From Crossaster papposus (Eukaryota > Echinodermata > Asteroidea > Velatida > Solasteridae): a stretch of DNA of 64,000 bases. Position 1 is the first letter of the stretch, and every line of letters starts with the position of its first letter. The notes below the pieces were generated by a model. That model was not told where the DNA came from. It saw nothing but the letters and a program-made list of their open reading frames with translations, and searched no databases. A program made the position numbers and the translations under genes. The stretch spans positions 1,177,001 through 1,241,000 of the forward strand of contig JBAIAA010000506.1 of assembly GCA_037893245.1 (NCBI GenBank). The letters run 5' to 3'. Below are positions 51,140 through 63,662 of the stretch, piece by piece.

Positions 51140-52252
51140 GTCCTGAAATTATCATTTTTGACATCATTTTTGACATCATTTTTGACATCATTTTTGACTG
51201 TAAGACTGAACATTTATAATGCACACTTCATTCCCTTAACATATTTAACTCGAGGGCTTGTTCCGACATCAGGTGTCTATTTCTGTCCTGAAATTATCAT
51301 TTTTGACATCATTTTTGACATCATTTTTGACATCATTTTTGACATCATTTTTGACATCATTTTTGACATCATTTTTGACATCATATTTGACATCATTTTT
51401 GACATCGTTTTTGACATCATTTTTGACATCATTTTTGACATCATTTTTGACATCATTTTTGACATCATTTTGAAATCATTTTGACATCATTTTTTACTGT
51501 AAGACTGAAAATGTATAATGCACACTTCTTTCCCTTAACATATTTAACTCGAGGGCTTGTTCCGACATCAGGTGTCTATTCCTGTCCTGAAATTATCATT
51601 TTTGACATCATTTTTGACATCATTTTTGGCATCATTTTTGAATGTAAGACTGAACATTTATAATGCACACTTCTTTCCCTTAACATATTTAACTCGAGGG
51701 CTTGTTCCGACATCAGGTGTCTATTTCTGTCCTGAAATTATCATTTTTGACATCATTTTTGACATCATTTTTTATATCATTTTTTACATCATTTTTTACA
51801 TCATTTTTTACATCATTTTTTACATCATTTTTGACTGTAAGACTGAACATTTCTAATGCACACTTCTTTCCCTTAACATATTTAACTCGAGGGCTTGTTC
51901 CGACATCAGGTGTCTATTTCTGTCCTGAAATTATCATTTTTGACATCATTTTTGACATCATTTTTGACTGTAAGACTGAACATTTCTAATGCACACTTCT
52001 TTCCCTTTACATATTTAACTCGAGGGCTTGTTCCGACATCAGGTGTCTATTTTAGTCCTGAAATTATCATTTTTGACATCATTTTTGACATCATTTTTGA
52101 CATCATTTTTGACATCATTTTTGACATCATTTTTGACATCATTTTTGACATCATTTTTGACATCATTTTTGACATCATTTTTGACATCATTTTTGACATC
52201 ATTTTTGACATCATTGTTGACATCACTTTTGACTGTAAGACTGAACATTTAT
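51140..52252 (+). repeat. Cluster of six long units, copy 3
   Basis: Inserts start at 51140, 51285, 51584, 51729, 51922 and 52055. The last is two 12-mers shorter than in copy 2 and has a private TTGTTGACATC unit near 52215 just before the TCACTTTTGAC end. Confidence 0.94.
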
Positions 52253-53828
52253 AATGCACACTTCTTTCCCTTAACATATTAACTTCGAGGGCTTGTTCCG
52301 ACATCAGGTGTTTATTTCTTATGCACACTTCTTTCCCTTTACATATATAACACGAGGTCTTGTTCAGACATCAGGTGTTTATTTCTTATGCACACTTCTT
52401 TCCCTTTACATATTTAACTCGAGGGCTTGTTCCGACATCAGGTGTTTATTTCTTATGCACACTTCTTTCCCTTTACATATTTAACTCGAGGGCTTGTTCC
52501 TACATCATGTGTCTATTTCTGTCCTGAAATTATCATTTTTGACATCATTTTTGACATCATTTTTGACATCATTTTTGACATCATTTTTGACATCATTTTT
52601 GAATGTAAGACTGAAAATTTATAATGCACACTTCTTTCCCTTAACATATTTAACTCGAGGGCTTGTTCCGACATCAGGTGTTTATTTCTTATGCACACTT
52701 CTTTCCCTTTACATATTTAACTCGAGGGCTTGTTCCGACATCAGGTGTTTATTTCTTATGCACACTTCTTTCCCTTTACATATTTAACTCTAGGGCTTGT
52801 TCCGACATCAGGTGTTTATTTCTTATGCACACTTCTTTCCTTTTACATATTTAACTCGAGGACTTGTTCCGACATCAGGTGTTTATTTCTTATGCACACT
52901 TCTTTCCCTTTACATATTTAACTCGAGGGCTTGTTCCGACATCAGGTGTTTATTTCTTATGCACACTTCTTTCCCTTTACATATTTAACTCGAGGGCTTG
53001 TTCCGACATCAGGTGTTTATTTCTTATGCACACTTCTTTCCCTTAACATATTTAACTCGAGGGCTTGTTCCGACATCAGGTGTTTATTTCTTATGCACAC
53101 TTCTTTCCCTTTACATATTTAACTCGAGGGCTTGTTCCAACATCAGGTGTTTATTTCTTATGCACTCTTCTTTCCCTTTACATATTTAACTCGAGGGCTT
53201 GTTCCGACATCAGGTGTTTATTTCTTATGCACACTTCTTTCCCTTTACATATTTAACTCTAGGGCTTGTTCCGACATCAGGTGTTTATTTCTTATGCACA
53301 CTTCTTTCCCTTTACATATTTAACTCGAGGGCTTGTTCCGACATCGGGTGTTTATTTGTTATGCACACTTCTTTCCCTTTACATATTTAACTCGAGGACT
53401 TGTTCCGACATCAGGTGTTTATTTCTTATGCACACTTCTTTCCCTTTACATATTTAACTCGAGGGCTTGTTCCGACATCAGGTGTTTATTTCTTATGCAC
53501 ACTTCTTTCCCTTAACATATTTAACTCGAGGGCTTGTTCCGACATCAGGTGTTTATTTCTTATGCACACTTCTTTCCCTTTACATATTTAACTCGAGGGC
53601 TTGTTCCGACATCAGGTGTTTATTTCTTATGCACTCTTCTTTCCCTTTACATATTTAACTCGAGGGCTTGTTCAGACATCAGGTGTTTATTTCTTATGCA
53701 CACTTCTTTCCCTTTACATATTTAACTCGAGGGCTTGTTCCGACATCAGGTGTTTATTTCTTATGCACACTTCTTTCCCTTAACATATTTAACTCGAGGG
53801 CTTGTTCCGACATCAGGTGTTTATTTCT
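52253..53828 (+). repeat. Cassette, short insert and 18-core run
   Basis: A 268-bp cassette (52253-52520), a 102-bp insert (52521-52622, one 12-mer longer than in sister copies) and exactly 18 cores (52623-53828). Markers: CTCTAG (52790 and 53258), TTCCTTTTAC (52848), GAGGACTTG (52858 and 53394), CCAACATCAGG (53138), ATGCACTCTTC (53162 and 53632), CATCGGGTG with TTTGTTATGC (53343-53361). The paired ATGCACTCTTC cores suggest an internal duplication of about 469 bp (7 cores). Confidence 0.92.
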
Positions 53829-54831
53829 GTACTGAAATTATCATTTTTGACATCATTTTTGACATCATTTTTGACATCATTTTTGACATCATTTTTGACA
53901 TCATTTTTGACATCATTTTTGACATCATTTTTGACATCATTTTTGACATCACTTTTGACTGTAAGACTGAACATTTATAATGCACACTTCTTTCCCTTAA
54001 CATATTAACTTCGAGGGCTTGTTCCGACATCAGGTGTTTATTTCTTATGCACACTTCTTTCCCTTTACATATATAACTCGAGGTCTTGTTCAGACATCAG
54101 GTGTTTATTTCTTATGCACACTTCTTTCCCTTTACATATTTAACTCGAGGGCTTGTTCCGACATCAGGTGTTTATTTCTTATGCACACTTCTTTCCCTTT
54201 ACATATTTAACTCGAGGGCTTGTTCCTACATCATGTGTCTATTTCTGTCCTAAAATTATCATTTTTGACATCATTTTTGACATCATTTTTTAATGTAAGA
54301 CTGAAAATTTATAATGCACACTTCTTTCCCTTAACATATTTAACTCGAGGGCTTGTTCCGACATCAGGTGTCTATTTCTGTCCTGAAATTATCATTTTTG
54401 ACATCATTTTTGACATCATTTTTTACATCATTTTTTACATCATTTTTTACATCATTTTTTACATCATTTTTGACTGTAAGACTGACAATTTCTAATGCAC
54501 ACTTCTTTCCCTTAACATATTTAACTCGAAGGCTTGTTCCGACATCAGGTGTCTATTTCTGTCCTGAAATTATAATTTTTGACATCATTTTTGACATCAT
54601 TTTTGACATCATTTTTGACTGTAAGACTGAAAATGTATAATGCACACTTCTTTCCCTTTACATATTTAACTCGAGGGCTTGTTCCGACATCAGGTGTCTA
54701 TTTCTGTCCTGAAATTATCATTTTTGACATCATTTTTGACATCATTTTTGACATCATTTTTGACATCATTTTTGACATCATTTTTGACATCATTTTTGAC
54801 ATCATTTTTGACTGTAAGACTTAAAATTTAA
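53829..54831 (+). repeat. GTACTG insert, cassette and four long units
   Basis: A GTACTG-type insert (53829-53978), a 268-bp cassette (53979-54246), then inserts at 54247, 54380, 54561 and 54706. The first has GTCCTAAAATTATCA and ends TTTTTTAATGTAAG. The second is an all TTTTTTACATCA array, the third has ATTATAATTTTTGAC, and the fourth ends in ACTTAAAATTTAAAATGC. The layout parallels 33673-34699. Confidence 0.93.
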
Positions 54832-55702
54832 AATGCACACTTCTTTCCCTTAACATATTTAACTCGAGGGCTTGTTCCGACATCAGGTGTTTATTTCTTA
54901 TGCACACTTCTTTCCCTTTACATATTTAACTCGAGGGCTTGTTCCGACATCAGGTGTTTATTTCTTATGCACACTTCTTTCCCTTAACATATTTAACTCG
55001 AGGGCTTGTTCCGACATCATGTGTTTATTTCTTATGCACACTTCTTTCCCTTTACATATTTAACTCGAGTGCTTGTTCCGCCATCAAGTGTTTATTTCTT
55101 ATGCACACTTCTTTCCCTTTACATATTTAACTCGAGGGCTTGTTCCGACATCAGGTGTTTATTTCTTATGCACACTTCTTTCCCTTTACATATTTAACTC
55201 GAGGGCTTGTTCCGACATCAGGTGTTTATTTCTTATGCACACTTCTTTCCCTTTACATATTTAACTCGAGGTCTTGTTCAGACATCAGGTGTTTATTTCT
55301 TATGCACACTTCTTTCCCTTTACATATTTAACTCGAGGGCTTGTTCCGACATCAGGTGTTTATTTCTGATGCACACTTCTTTCCCTTTACATATTTAACT
55401 CGAGGGCTTGTTCCGACATCAGGTGTTTATTTCTTATGCACACTTCTTTCCATTAACATATTTAACTCGAGGGCTTGTTCCGTCATCAGGTGTTTATTTC
55501 TTATGCACATTTCTTTCCCTTTACATATTTAACTCGAGGGCTTGTTCCGACCTCAGGTGTTTATTTCTTATGCACACTTCTTTCCCTGTACATACTTAAC
55601 TCGAGGGCTTGTTCCGACATCAGGTGTTTATTTCTTATGCACACTTCTTTCCCTTTACATATTTAACTCGAGGGCTTGTTCCGACATCAGGTGTTTATTT
55701 CT
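54832..55702 (+). repeat. Short-unit run, 13 cores
   Basis: Exactly 13 x 67 bp. Markers include CATCATGTG (55016), a GAGTGCTTGTTCCGCCATCA core (55067-55085), GAGGTCTTGTTCAG (55269), CTTTCCATTAAC (55446), a TCATCAGG core followed by GCACATTTC (55493-55510), GACCTCAGG (55549) and CCCTGTACATACTTAAC (55585). Confidence 0.94.
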
Positions 55703-57241
55703 GTCCTTCATTTTTGACATCATTTTTGACATCATTTTTGACATCATTTTTGACATCATTTTTGACAACATTTTTGACATCATTTTTGACATCATTTTTG
55801 ACATCATTTTTGACATCATTTTTGACATCAAAACTGAACATTTATAATGCACACTTCTTTCCCTTAACATATTTAACTCGAGGGCTTGTTCCGACATCAG
55901 GTGTCTATTTCTGTCCTGAAATTATCATTTTTGACATCATTTTTGACATCATTTTTGACATCATTTTTGACATGATATTTGACATCATTTTTGACATCAT
56001 TTTTGACATCGTTTTTGACATTATTTTTGACATCATTTTTGACATCATTTTTGAATGTAAGACTGCAAATTTATAATGCACACTTCTTTCCCTTAACATA
56101 TTTAACTCGAGGGCTTGTTCCGACATCAGGTGTCTATTTCTGTCCTGAAATTATCATTTTTGACATCATTTTTTACATCATTTTTTATATCATTTTTTAT
56201 ATCATTTCTTACATCATTTTTTACATCATTTTTTACATCATTTTTTACATCATTTTTGACTGTAAGACTGAACATTTCTAATGCACACTTCTTTCCCTTA
56301 ACATATTTAACTCGAGGGCTTGTTCCGACATCAGGTGTTTATTTCTTATGCACACTTCTTTACCTTAACATATTTAACTCGAGGGCTTGTTCCGACATCA
56401 GGTGTTTATTTCTTATGCACACTTCTTTCCCTTTACATATTTAACTCGAGGGCTTGTTCCGACATCAGGTGTTTATTTCTTATGCACACTTTTTTCCCTT
56501 TACATATTTAAGTCGAGGGCTTGTTCCGACATCAGGCGTTTATTTCCTATGTACACTTCTTTCCCTTTACATATTTAACTCGAGGGCTTGTTCCGACATC
56601 AGGTGTTTATTTCTTATGCACACTTCTTTCCCTTTACATATTTAACTCGAGGGCTTGTTCCGACATCAGGTGTTTATTTCTGTCCTGAAATTATCATTTT
56701 TGACATCATTTTTGACATCATTCTTGACATCATTTTTGACATCATTTTTGACATCATTTTTGACATCATTTTTGACTGTAAGACTGAACATTTATAATGC
56801 ACACTTCATTCCCTTAACATATTTAACTCGAGGGCTTGTTCCGACATCAGGTGTCTATTTCTGTCCTGAAATTATCATTTTTGACATCATTTTTGACATC
56901 ATTTTTGACATCATTTTTGACATCATTTTTGACATCATTTTTGACATGATATTTGACATCATTTTTGACATCATTTTTGACATCGTTTTTGACATTATTT
57001 TTGACATCATTTTTGACATCATTTTTGAATGTAAGACTGCAAATTTATAATGCACACTTCTTTCCCTTAACATATTTAACTCGAGGGCTTGTTCCGACAT
57101 CAGGTGTCTATTTCTGTCCTAAAATTATCATTTTTGACATCATTTTTTACATCATTTTTTATATCATTTTTTATATCATTTCTTACATCATTTTTTACAT
57201 CATTTTTTACATCATTTTTGACTGTAAGACTGAACATTTCT
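55703..57241 (+). repeat. Long units with a left-arm deletion, six-core run
   Basis: Inserts at 55703, 55918 and 56142, a six-core run (56280-56681), then inserts at 56682, about 56863 and 57116. The 55703 insert lacks the GAAATTAT part of the left arm, as at 41003. It also has a shortened right arm (GACATCAAAACTGAAC), with one unit reading TTTTTGACAACA. The six-core run has TTTAAGTCGAGGG and CATCAGGCG with TTTCCTATGTACAC. Confidence 0.92.
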
Positions 57242-57830
57242 AATGCACACTTCTTTCCCTTAACATATTTAACTCGAGGGCTTGTTCCGACATCAGGTGT
57301 TTAATTCTTATGCACACTTCTTTCCCTCAACATATTTAACTCGAGGGCTTGTTCCGACATCAGGTGTTTATTTCTTATGCACACTTCTTTCTCTTTACAT
57401 ATTTAACTCGAGGGCTTGTTCCGACATCAGGTGTTTATTTCTTATGCACACTTCTTTCCCTTTACATATTTAAGTCGAGGGCTTGTTCCGACATCAGGCG
57501 TTTATTTCCTATGTACACTTCTTTCCCTTTACATATTTAACTCGAAGGCTTGTTCCGACATCAGGTGTTTATTTCTTATGCACACTTCTTTCCCTTTACA
57601 TATTTAACTCGAGGGCTTGTTCCGACATCAGGTGTTTATTTCTGTCCTGAAATTATCATTTTTGACATCATTTTTGACATCATTCTTGACATCATTTTTG
57701 ACATCATTTTTGACATCATTTTTGACATTATTTTTGACATCATTTTTGACTGTAAGACTGAACATTTATAATGCACACTTCATTCCCTTAACATATTTAA
57801 CTCGAGGGCTTGTTTCGACATCAGGTGTCT
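55950..57830 (+). repeat. 962/974-bp tandem duplication
   Basis: About 55950-56850 matches 56925-57810. Offset is 974 bp until the TTTTTTACATCA array near 56150 and 962 bp after it, one 12-mer fewer in copy 2. Shared markers: GACATGATATTTG, AGACTGCAAATTTATAA, TTTAAGTCGAGGG, TTTCCTATGTACAC and ATTCTTGACATC. Confidence 0.9.
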
Positions 57831-58613
57831 ATTTCTGTCCTGAAATTATCATTTTTGACATCATTTTCGACATCATTTTTGACATCATATTTGACATCAT
57901 ATTTGACATCGTTTTTGACATCATTTTTGACATCATTTTTTACATCATTTTTGACATCATTTTTGACATCATTTTTGGGATCATTTTTTAATGTAAGACT
58001 GAAAATTTATAATGCACACTTCTTTCCCTTAACATATTTAACTCGAGGGCTTGTTCCGACATCAGGTGTCCATTTCTGTCCTGAAATTATCATTTTTGAC
58101 ATTATTTTTGACATCATTTTTTATATCATTTTTTACATCATTTTTTACATCATTTTTTACATCATTTTTGACTGTAAGACTGAAAATTTCTAATGCACAC
58201 TTCTTTCCTTTAACATATTTAACTCGAGGGCTTGTTCCGACATCAGGTGTCTATTTCTGTCCTGAAATTATAATTTTGGACATCATTTTTGACATCATTT
58301 TTGACATCATTTTTGACATGATATTTGACATCATTTTTGGCATCATTTTTGACATCGTTTTTGACATTATTTTTTACATCATTTTTGACATCATTTTTGA
58401 CATCATTTTTGACTGTAAGACTAAAAATTTATAATGCACACTTCTTTCCCTTAACATATTTAACTCGAGGGCTTGTTCCGACATCAGGTGTCTATTTCTG
58501 TCCTGAAATTATCATTTTTGACATCATTTTTTACATCATTGTTTATATCATTTCTTACATCATTTTTTACATCATTTTTTACATCATTTTTGACTGTAAG
58601 ACTGAAAATTTCT
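57242..58613 (+). repeat. Six-core run and five long units
   Basis: Six cores (57242-57643) with private variants TTTAATTCTTATGC (57301), CCCTCAACAT (57335) and TTTCTCTTTAC (57388). Inserts start at 57644, about 57837, 58078, about 58259 and 58500. The 57837 insert contains two successive ATATTTGAC units and a TTTTTGGGATC unit before TTTTTTAATGTAAG. Confidence 0.92.
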
Positions 58614-60476
58614 AATGCACACTTCTTTCCCTTAACATATTTAACTCGAGGGCTTGTTCCGACATCAGGTGTTTATTTCTTATGCACACTTCTTTCCCTT
58701 TACATATTTAACTCGAGGGCTTGTTCCGACATCATGTGTTTATTTCTTATGCACACTTCTTTCCCTTAACATATTTAACTCGAGGGCTTGTTCCGTTATC
58801 AGGTGTTTATTTCTTATGCACACTTATTTCCCTTTACATATTTAACTCGAGGGCTTGTTCCGACATCAGGTGTTTATTTCTTATGCACACTTCTTTCCCT
58901 TTACATATTTAACTCGAGGGCTTGTTCCGACACCAGGTGTTTATTTCTTATGCACACTTCTTTCCCCTTACATATTTAACTCGAGGGCTTGTTCCGACAT
59001 CAGGTGTTTATTTCTGTACTGAAATTATCATTTTTGACATCATTTTTGACATCATTTTTGACATCATTTTTGACATCATTTTTGACATCATTTTTGACAT
59101 CATTTTTGACATCACTTTTGACTGTAAGACTGAACATTTATAATGCACACTTCTTTCCCTTAACATATTAACTTCGAGGGCTGGTTCCGACATCAGGTGT
59201 TTATTTCTTATGCACACTTCTTTCCCTTTACATATTTAACTCGAGGTCTTGTTCAGACATCAGGTGTTTATTTCTTATGCACACTTCTTTCCCTTTACAT
59301 ATTTAACTCGAGGGCTTGTTCCGACATCAGGTGTTTATTTCTTATGCACACTTCTTTCCCTTTACATATTTAACTCGAGGGCTTGTTCCTACATCATGTG
59401 TCTATTTCTGTCCTGAAATTATCATTTTTGACATCATTTTTGACATCATTTTTGACATCATTTTTGACATCAATTTTGAATGTAAGACTGAAAATTTATA
59501 ATGCACACTTCTTTCCCTTAACATATTTAACTCGAGGGCTTGTTCCGACATCAGGTGTCTATTTCTGTCCTGAAATTATCATTTTTGACATCATTTTTGA
59601 CATCATTTTTTATATCATTTTTTACATCATGTTTTACATCATTTTTTACATCATTTTTGACTGTAAAACTGAAAATTTCTAATGCACACTTCTTTCCCTT
59701 AACATATTTAACTCGAAGGCTTGTTCCGACATCAGGTGTCTATTTCTGTCCTGAAATTATAATTTTTGACATCATTTTTGACATCATTTTTGACATCATT
59801 TTTGACATCATTTTTGACTGTAAGACTGAAAATTTATAATGCACACTTCTTTCCCTTTACATATTTAACTCGAGGGCTTGTTCCGACATCAGGTGTCTAT
59901 TTCTGTCCTGAAATTATCATTTTTGACATCATTTTCGACATCATTTTTGACATCATATTTGACATCATTTTTGACATCGTTTTTGACATCATTTTTGACA
60001 TCATTTTTGACATCATTTTTGACATCATTTTTGACATCATTTTTGGGATCATTTTTTAATGTAAGACTGAAAATTTATAATGCACACTTCTTTCCCTTAA
60101 CATATTTAACTCGAAGGCTTGTTCCGACATCAGGTGTCTATTTCTGTCCTGAAATTATAATTTTTGACATCATTTTTGACATCATTTTTGACATCATTTT
60201 TGACTGTAAGACTGAAAATTTATAATGCACACTTCTTTCCCTTTACATATTTAACTCGAGGGCTTGTTCCGACATCAGGTGTCTATTTCTGTCCTGAAAT
60301 TATCATTTTTGACATCATTTTCGACATCATTTTTGACATCATATTTGACATCATTTTTGACATCGTTTTTGACATCATTTTTGACATCATTTTTTACATC
60401 ACTTTTGACATCATTTTTGACATCATTTTTGACATCATTTTTTACATCACTTTTGACTGTAAGACTGAACATTTAT
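58614..60476 (+). repeat. Six-core run, GTACTG insert, cassette, six long units
   Basis: Six cores (58614-59015), a 126-bp GTACTG insert (59016-59141), a 268-bp cassette (59142-59409) and inserts at 59410, 59567, about 59748, 59905, about 60146 and 60291. The last insert has an internal TCACTTTTGACATC unit near 60400 in addition to the terminal TCACTTTTGACTG, which looks like a local duplication of the insert's own right part. Confidence 0.91.
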
Positions 60477-61390
60477 AATGCACACTTCTTTCCCTTAACA
60501 TATTAACTTCGAGGGCTTGTTCCGACATCAGGTGTTTATTTCTTATGCACACTTCTTTCCCTTTACATATTTAACTCGAGGTCTTGTTCAGACATCAGGT
60601 GTTTATTTCTTATGCACACTTCTTTCCCTTTACATATTTAACTCGAGGGCTTGTTCCGACATCAGGTGTTTATTTCTTATGCACACTTCTTTCCCTTTAC
60701 ATATTTAACTCGAGGGCTTGTTCCTACATCATGTGTCTATTTCTGTCCTGAAATTATCATTTTTGACATCATTTTTGACATCATTTTTGACATCATTTTT
60801 GACATCAATTTTGAATGTAAGACTGAAAATGTATAATGCACACTTCTTTCCCTTAACATATTTAACTCGAGGGCTTGTTCCGACATCAGGTGTCTATTTC
60901 TGTCCTGAAATTATCATTTTTGACATCATTTTTGACATCATTTTTTATATCATTTTTTACATCATGTTTTACATCATTTTTTACATCATTTTTGACTGTA
61001 AAACTGAAAATTTCTAATGCACACTTCTTTCCCTTAACATATTTAACTCGAAGGCTTGTTCCGACATCAGGTGTCTATTTCTGTCCTGAAATTATAATTT
61101 TTGACATCATTTTTGACATCATTTTTGACATCATTTTTGACTGTAAGATTTAAAATTTATAATGCACACTTCTTTCCCTTTACATATTTAACTCGAGGGC
61201 TTGTTCCGACATCAGGTGTCTATTTCTGTCCTGAAATTATCATTTTTGACATCATTTTCGACATCATTTTTGACATCATATTTGACATCATTTTTGACAT
61301 CGTTTTTGACATCATTTTTGACATCATTTTTGACATCATTTTTGACATCATTTTTGACATCATTTTTGACTGTAAGACTGAACATTTATA
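59316..61390 (+). repeat. 1335-bp duplication nested in the 3668-bp unit
   Basis: 59316-60050 matches 60651-61380 at 1335 bp, falling to 1323 bp after one 12-mer is lost in the ATTATAATTTTTGAC insert. Shared variants: CATCAATTTTGAATG (59469/60804), CATGTTTTACATC (59628/60963), GTAAAACTGAAAATTTC (59665/61000), ATTTTCGACATC (59931/61254). Confidence 0.88.
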
Positions 61391-62281
61391 ATGCACACTT
61401 CATTCCCTTAACATATTTAACTCGAGGGCTTGTTTCGACATCAGGTGCCTATTTCTGTCCTGAAATTATCATTTTTGACATCATTTTCGACATCATTTTT
61501 GACATCATATTTGACATCATTTTTGACATCGTTTTTGACATCATTTTTGACATCATTTTTGACATCATTTTTGACATCGTTTTTGACATCATTTTTGACA
61601 TCATTTTTGACATCATTTTTGACATCATTTTTGACATCATTTTTGGGATCATTTTTTAATGTAAGACTGAAAATTTATAATGCACACTTCTTTCCCTTAA
61701 CATATTTAACTCGAGGGCTTGTTCCGACATCAGGTGTCCATTTCTGTCCTGAAATTATCATTTTTGACATTATTTTTGACATCATTTTTTATATCATTTA
61801 TTACATCATTTTTTACATCATTTTTTACATCATTTTTGACTGTAAGACTGAAAATTTCTAATGCACACTTCTTTCCTTTAACATATTTAACTCGAGGGCT
61901 TGTTCCGACATCAGGTGTCTATTTCTGTCCTAAAATTATCATTTTTGACATCATTTTTGACATCATTTTTGACATCATTTTTGACATGATATTTGACATC
62001 ATTTTTGGCATCATTTTTGACATCGTTTTTGACATTATTTTTTACATCATTTTTGACATCATTTTTGACATCATTTTTGACTGTAAGACTAAAAATTTAT
62101 AATGCACACTTCTTTCCCTTAACATATTTAACTCGAGGGCTTGTTCCGACATCAGGTGTCTATTTCTGTCCTGAAATTATCATTTTTGACATCATTTTTT
62201 ACATCATTGTTTATATCATTTCTTACATCATTTTTTACATCATTTTTTACATCATTTTTGACTGTAAGACTGAAAATTTCT
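60477..62281 (+). repeat. Cassette and eight long units
   Basis: A 268-bp cassette (60477-60744) and inserts at 60745, 60902, about 61083, 61228, 61457, 61746, about 61927 and 62168. The 61457 insert (222 bp) contains ATCGTTTTTGAC twice, which suggests expansion of a block of about four or five 12-mers. The 61083 insert ends in a variant right arm TGTAAGATTTAAAATTTATAATGC. Confidence 0.91.
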
Positions 62282-63560
62282 AATGCACACTTCTTTCCCT
62301 TAACATATTTAACTCGAGGGCTTGTTCCGACATCAGGTGTTTATTTCTTATGCACACTTCTTTCCCTTTACATATTTAACTCGAGGGCTTGTTCCGACAT
62401 CATGTGTTTATTTCTTATGCACACTTCTTTCCCTTAACATATTTAACTCGAGGGCTTGTTCCGTTATCAGGTGTTTATTTCTTATGCACACTTATTTCCC
62501 TTTACATATTTAACTCGAGGGCTTGTTCCGACATCAGGTGTTTATTTCTTATGCACACTTCTTTCCCTTTACATATTTAACTCGAGGGCTTGTTCCGACA
62601 CCAGGTGTTTATTTCTTATGCACACTTCTTTCCCCTTACATATTTAACTCGAGGGCTTGTTCCGACATCAGGTGTTTATTTCTGTACTGAAATTATCATT
62701 TTTGACATCATTTTTGACATCATTTTTGACATCATTTTTGACATCATTTTTGACATCATTTTTGACATCATTTTTGACATCACTTTTGACTGTAAGACTG
62801 AACATTTATAATGCACACTTCTTTCCCTTAACATATTAACTTCGAGGGCTTGTTCCGACATCAGGTGTTTATTTCTTATGCACACTTCTTTCCCTTTACA
62901 TATTTAACTCGAGGTCTTGTTCAGACATCAGGTGTTTATTTCTTATGCACACTTCTTTCCCTTTACATATTTAACTCGAGGGCTTGTTCCGACATCAGGT
63001 GTTTATTTCTTATGCACACTTCTTTCATTTTACATATTTAACTCGAGGGCTTGTTCCTACATCATGTGTCTATTTCTGTCCTGAAATTATCATTTTTGAC
63101 ATCATTTTTGACATCATTTTTGACATCATTTTTGACATCAATTTTGAATGTAAGACTGAAAATTTATAATGCACACTTCTTTCCCTTAACATATTTAACT
63201 CGAGGGCTTGTTCCGACATCAGGTGTCTATTTCTGTCCTGAAATTATCATTTTTGACATCATTTTTGACATCATTTTTTATATCATTTTTTACATCATGT
63301 TTTACATCATTTTTTACATCATTTTTGACTGTAAGACTGAAAATTTCTAATGCACACTTCTTTCCCTTAACATATTTAACTCGAAGGCTTGTTCCGACAT
63401 CAGGTGTCTATTTCTGTCCTGAAATTATAATTTTTGACATCATTTTTGACATCATTTTTGACATCATTTTTGACTGTAAGACTGAAAATTTATAATGCAC
63501 ACTTCTTTCCCTTTACATATTTAACTCGAGGGCTTGTTCCGACATCAGGTGTCTATTTCT
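61391..63560 (+). repeat. 3668-bp duplication, copy 2 (partial)
   Basis: Follows copy 1 directly. It matches about 2.2 kb of it before the arrangement changes near 63560. Shared rare variants: CATTGTTTATATC (58536/62204), CCGTTATCAGG (58793/62461), GACACCAGG (58928/62596), CATGTTTTACATC (59628/63296). Differences include GGCTGGTTCC at 59180 versus GGCTTGTTCC at 62848. Confidence 0.89.
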
Positions 63561-63662
63561 GTCCTGAAATTATCATTTTTGACATCATTTTTGACATCAT
63601 TTTTGACATCATTTTTGACATCATTTTTGACATCATTTTTGACTGTAAGACTTAACATTTAA
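62282..63662 (+). repeat. Six-core run, GTACTG insert, cassette, four long units
   Basis: Six cores (62282-62683), insert 62684-62809, cassette 62810-63077, then inserts at 63078, 63235, about 63416 and 63561. The cassette has a private CTTTCATTTTAC core near 63023. The last insert ends TGTAAGACTTAACATTTAAAATGC. Confidence 0.92.

Larger units (their letters stand above)
46550..52660 (+). repeat. Higher-order repeat, three copies of 1.9 or 2.4 kb
   Basis: Copies start near 46550, 48450 and 50885, anchored by the TCATCAGG/TATGAACAC core. Each runs through six inserts, a 268-bp cassette and one short insert. The first offset is 1885-1901 bp and the second 2433 bp. The 536-bp excess is exactly eight cores, because the intervening short-unit run is six cores at 48305 and fourteen at 50202. 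The terminal insert of each six-insert cluster varies by 12-mers. Confidence 0.91.
57770..61390 (+). repeat. 3668-bp duplication, copy 1
   Basis: It starts at a core with ACTTCATTCCC and TTGTTTCGAC and runs through the TTTTTGGGATC insert, five or so long units, a six-core run, a GTACTG insert, a cassette and a long cluster. Offset to copy 2 is 3620 bp in the first insert and 3668 bp after it, because copy 2 has four more 12-mers there. Confidence 0.89.
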
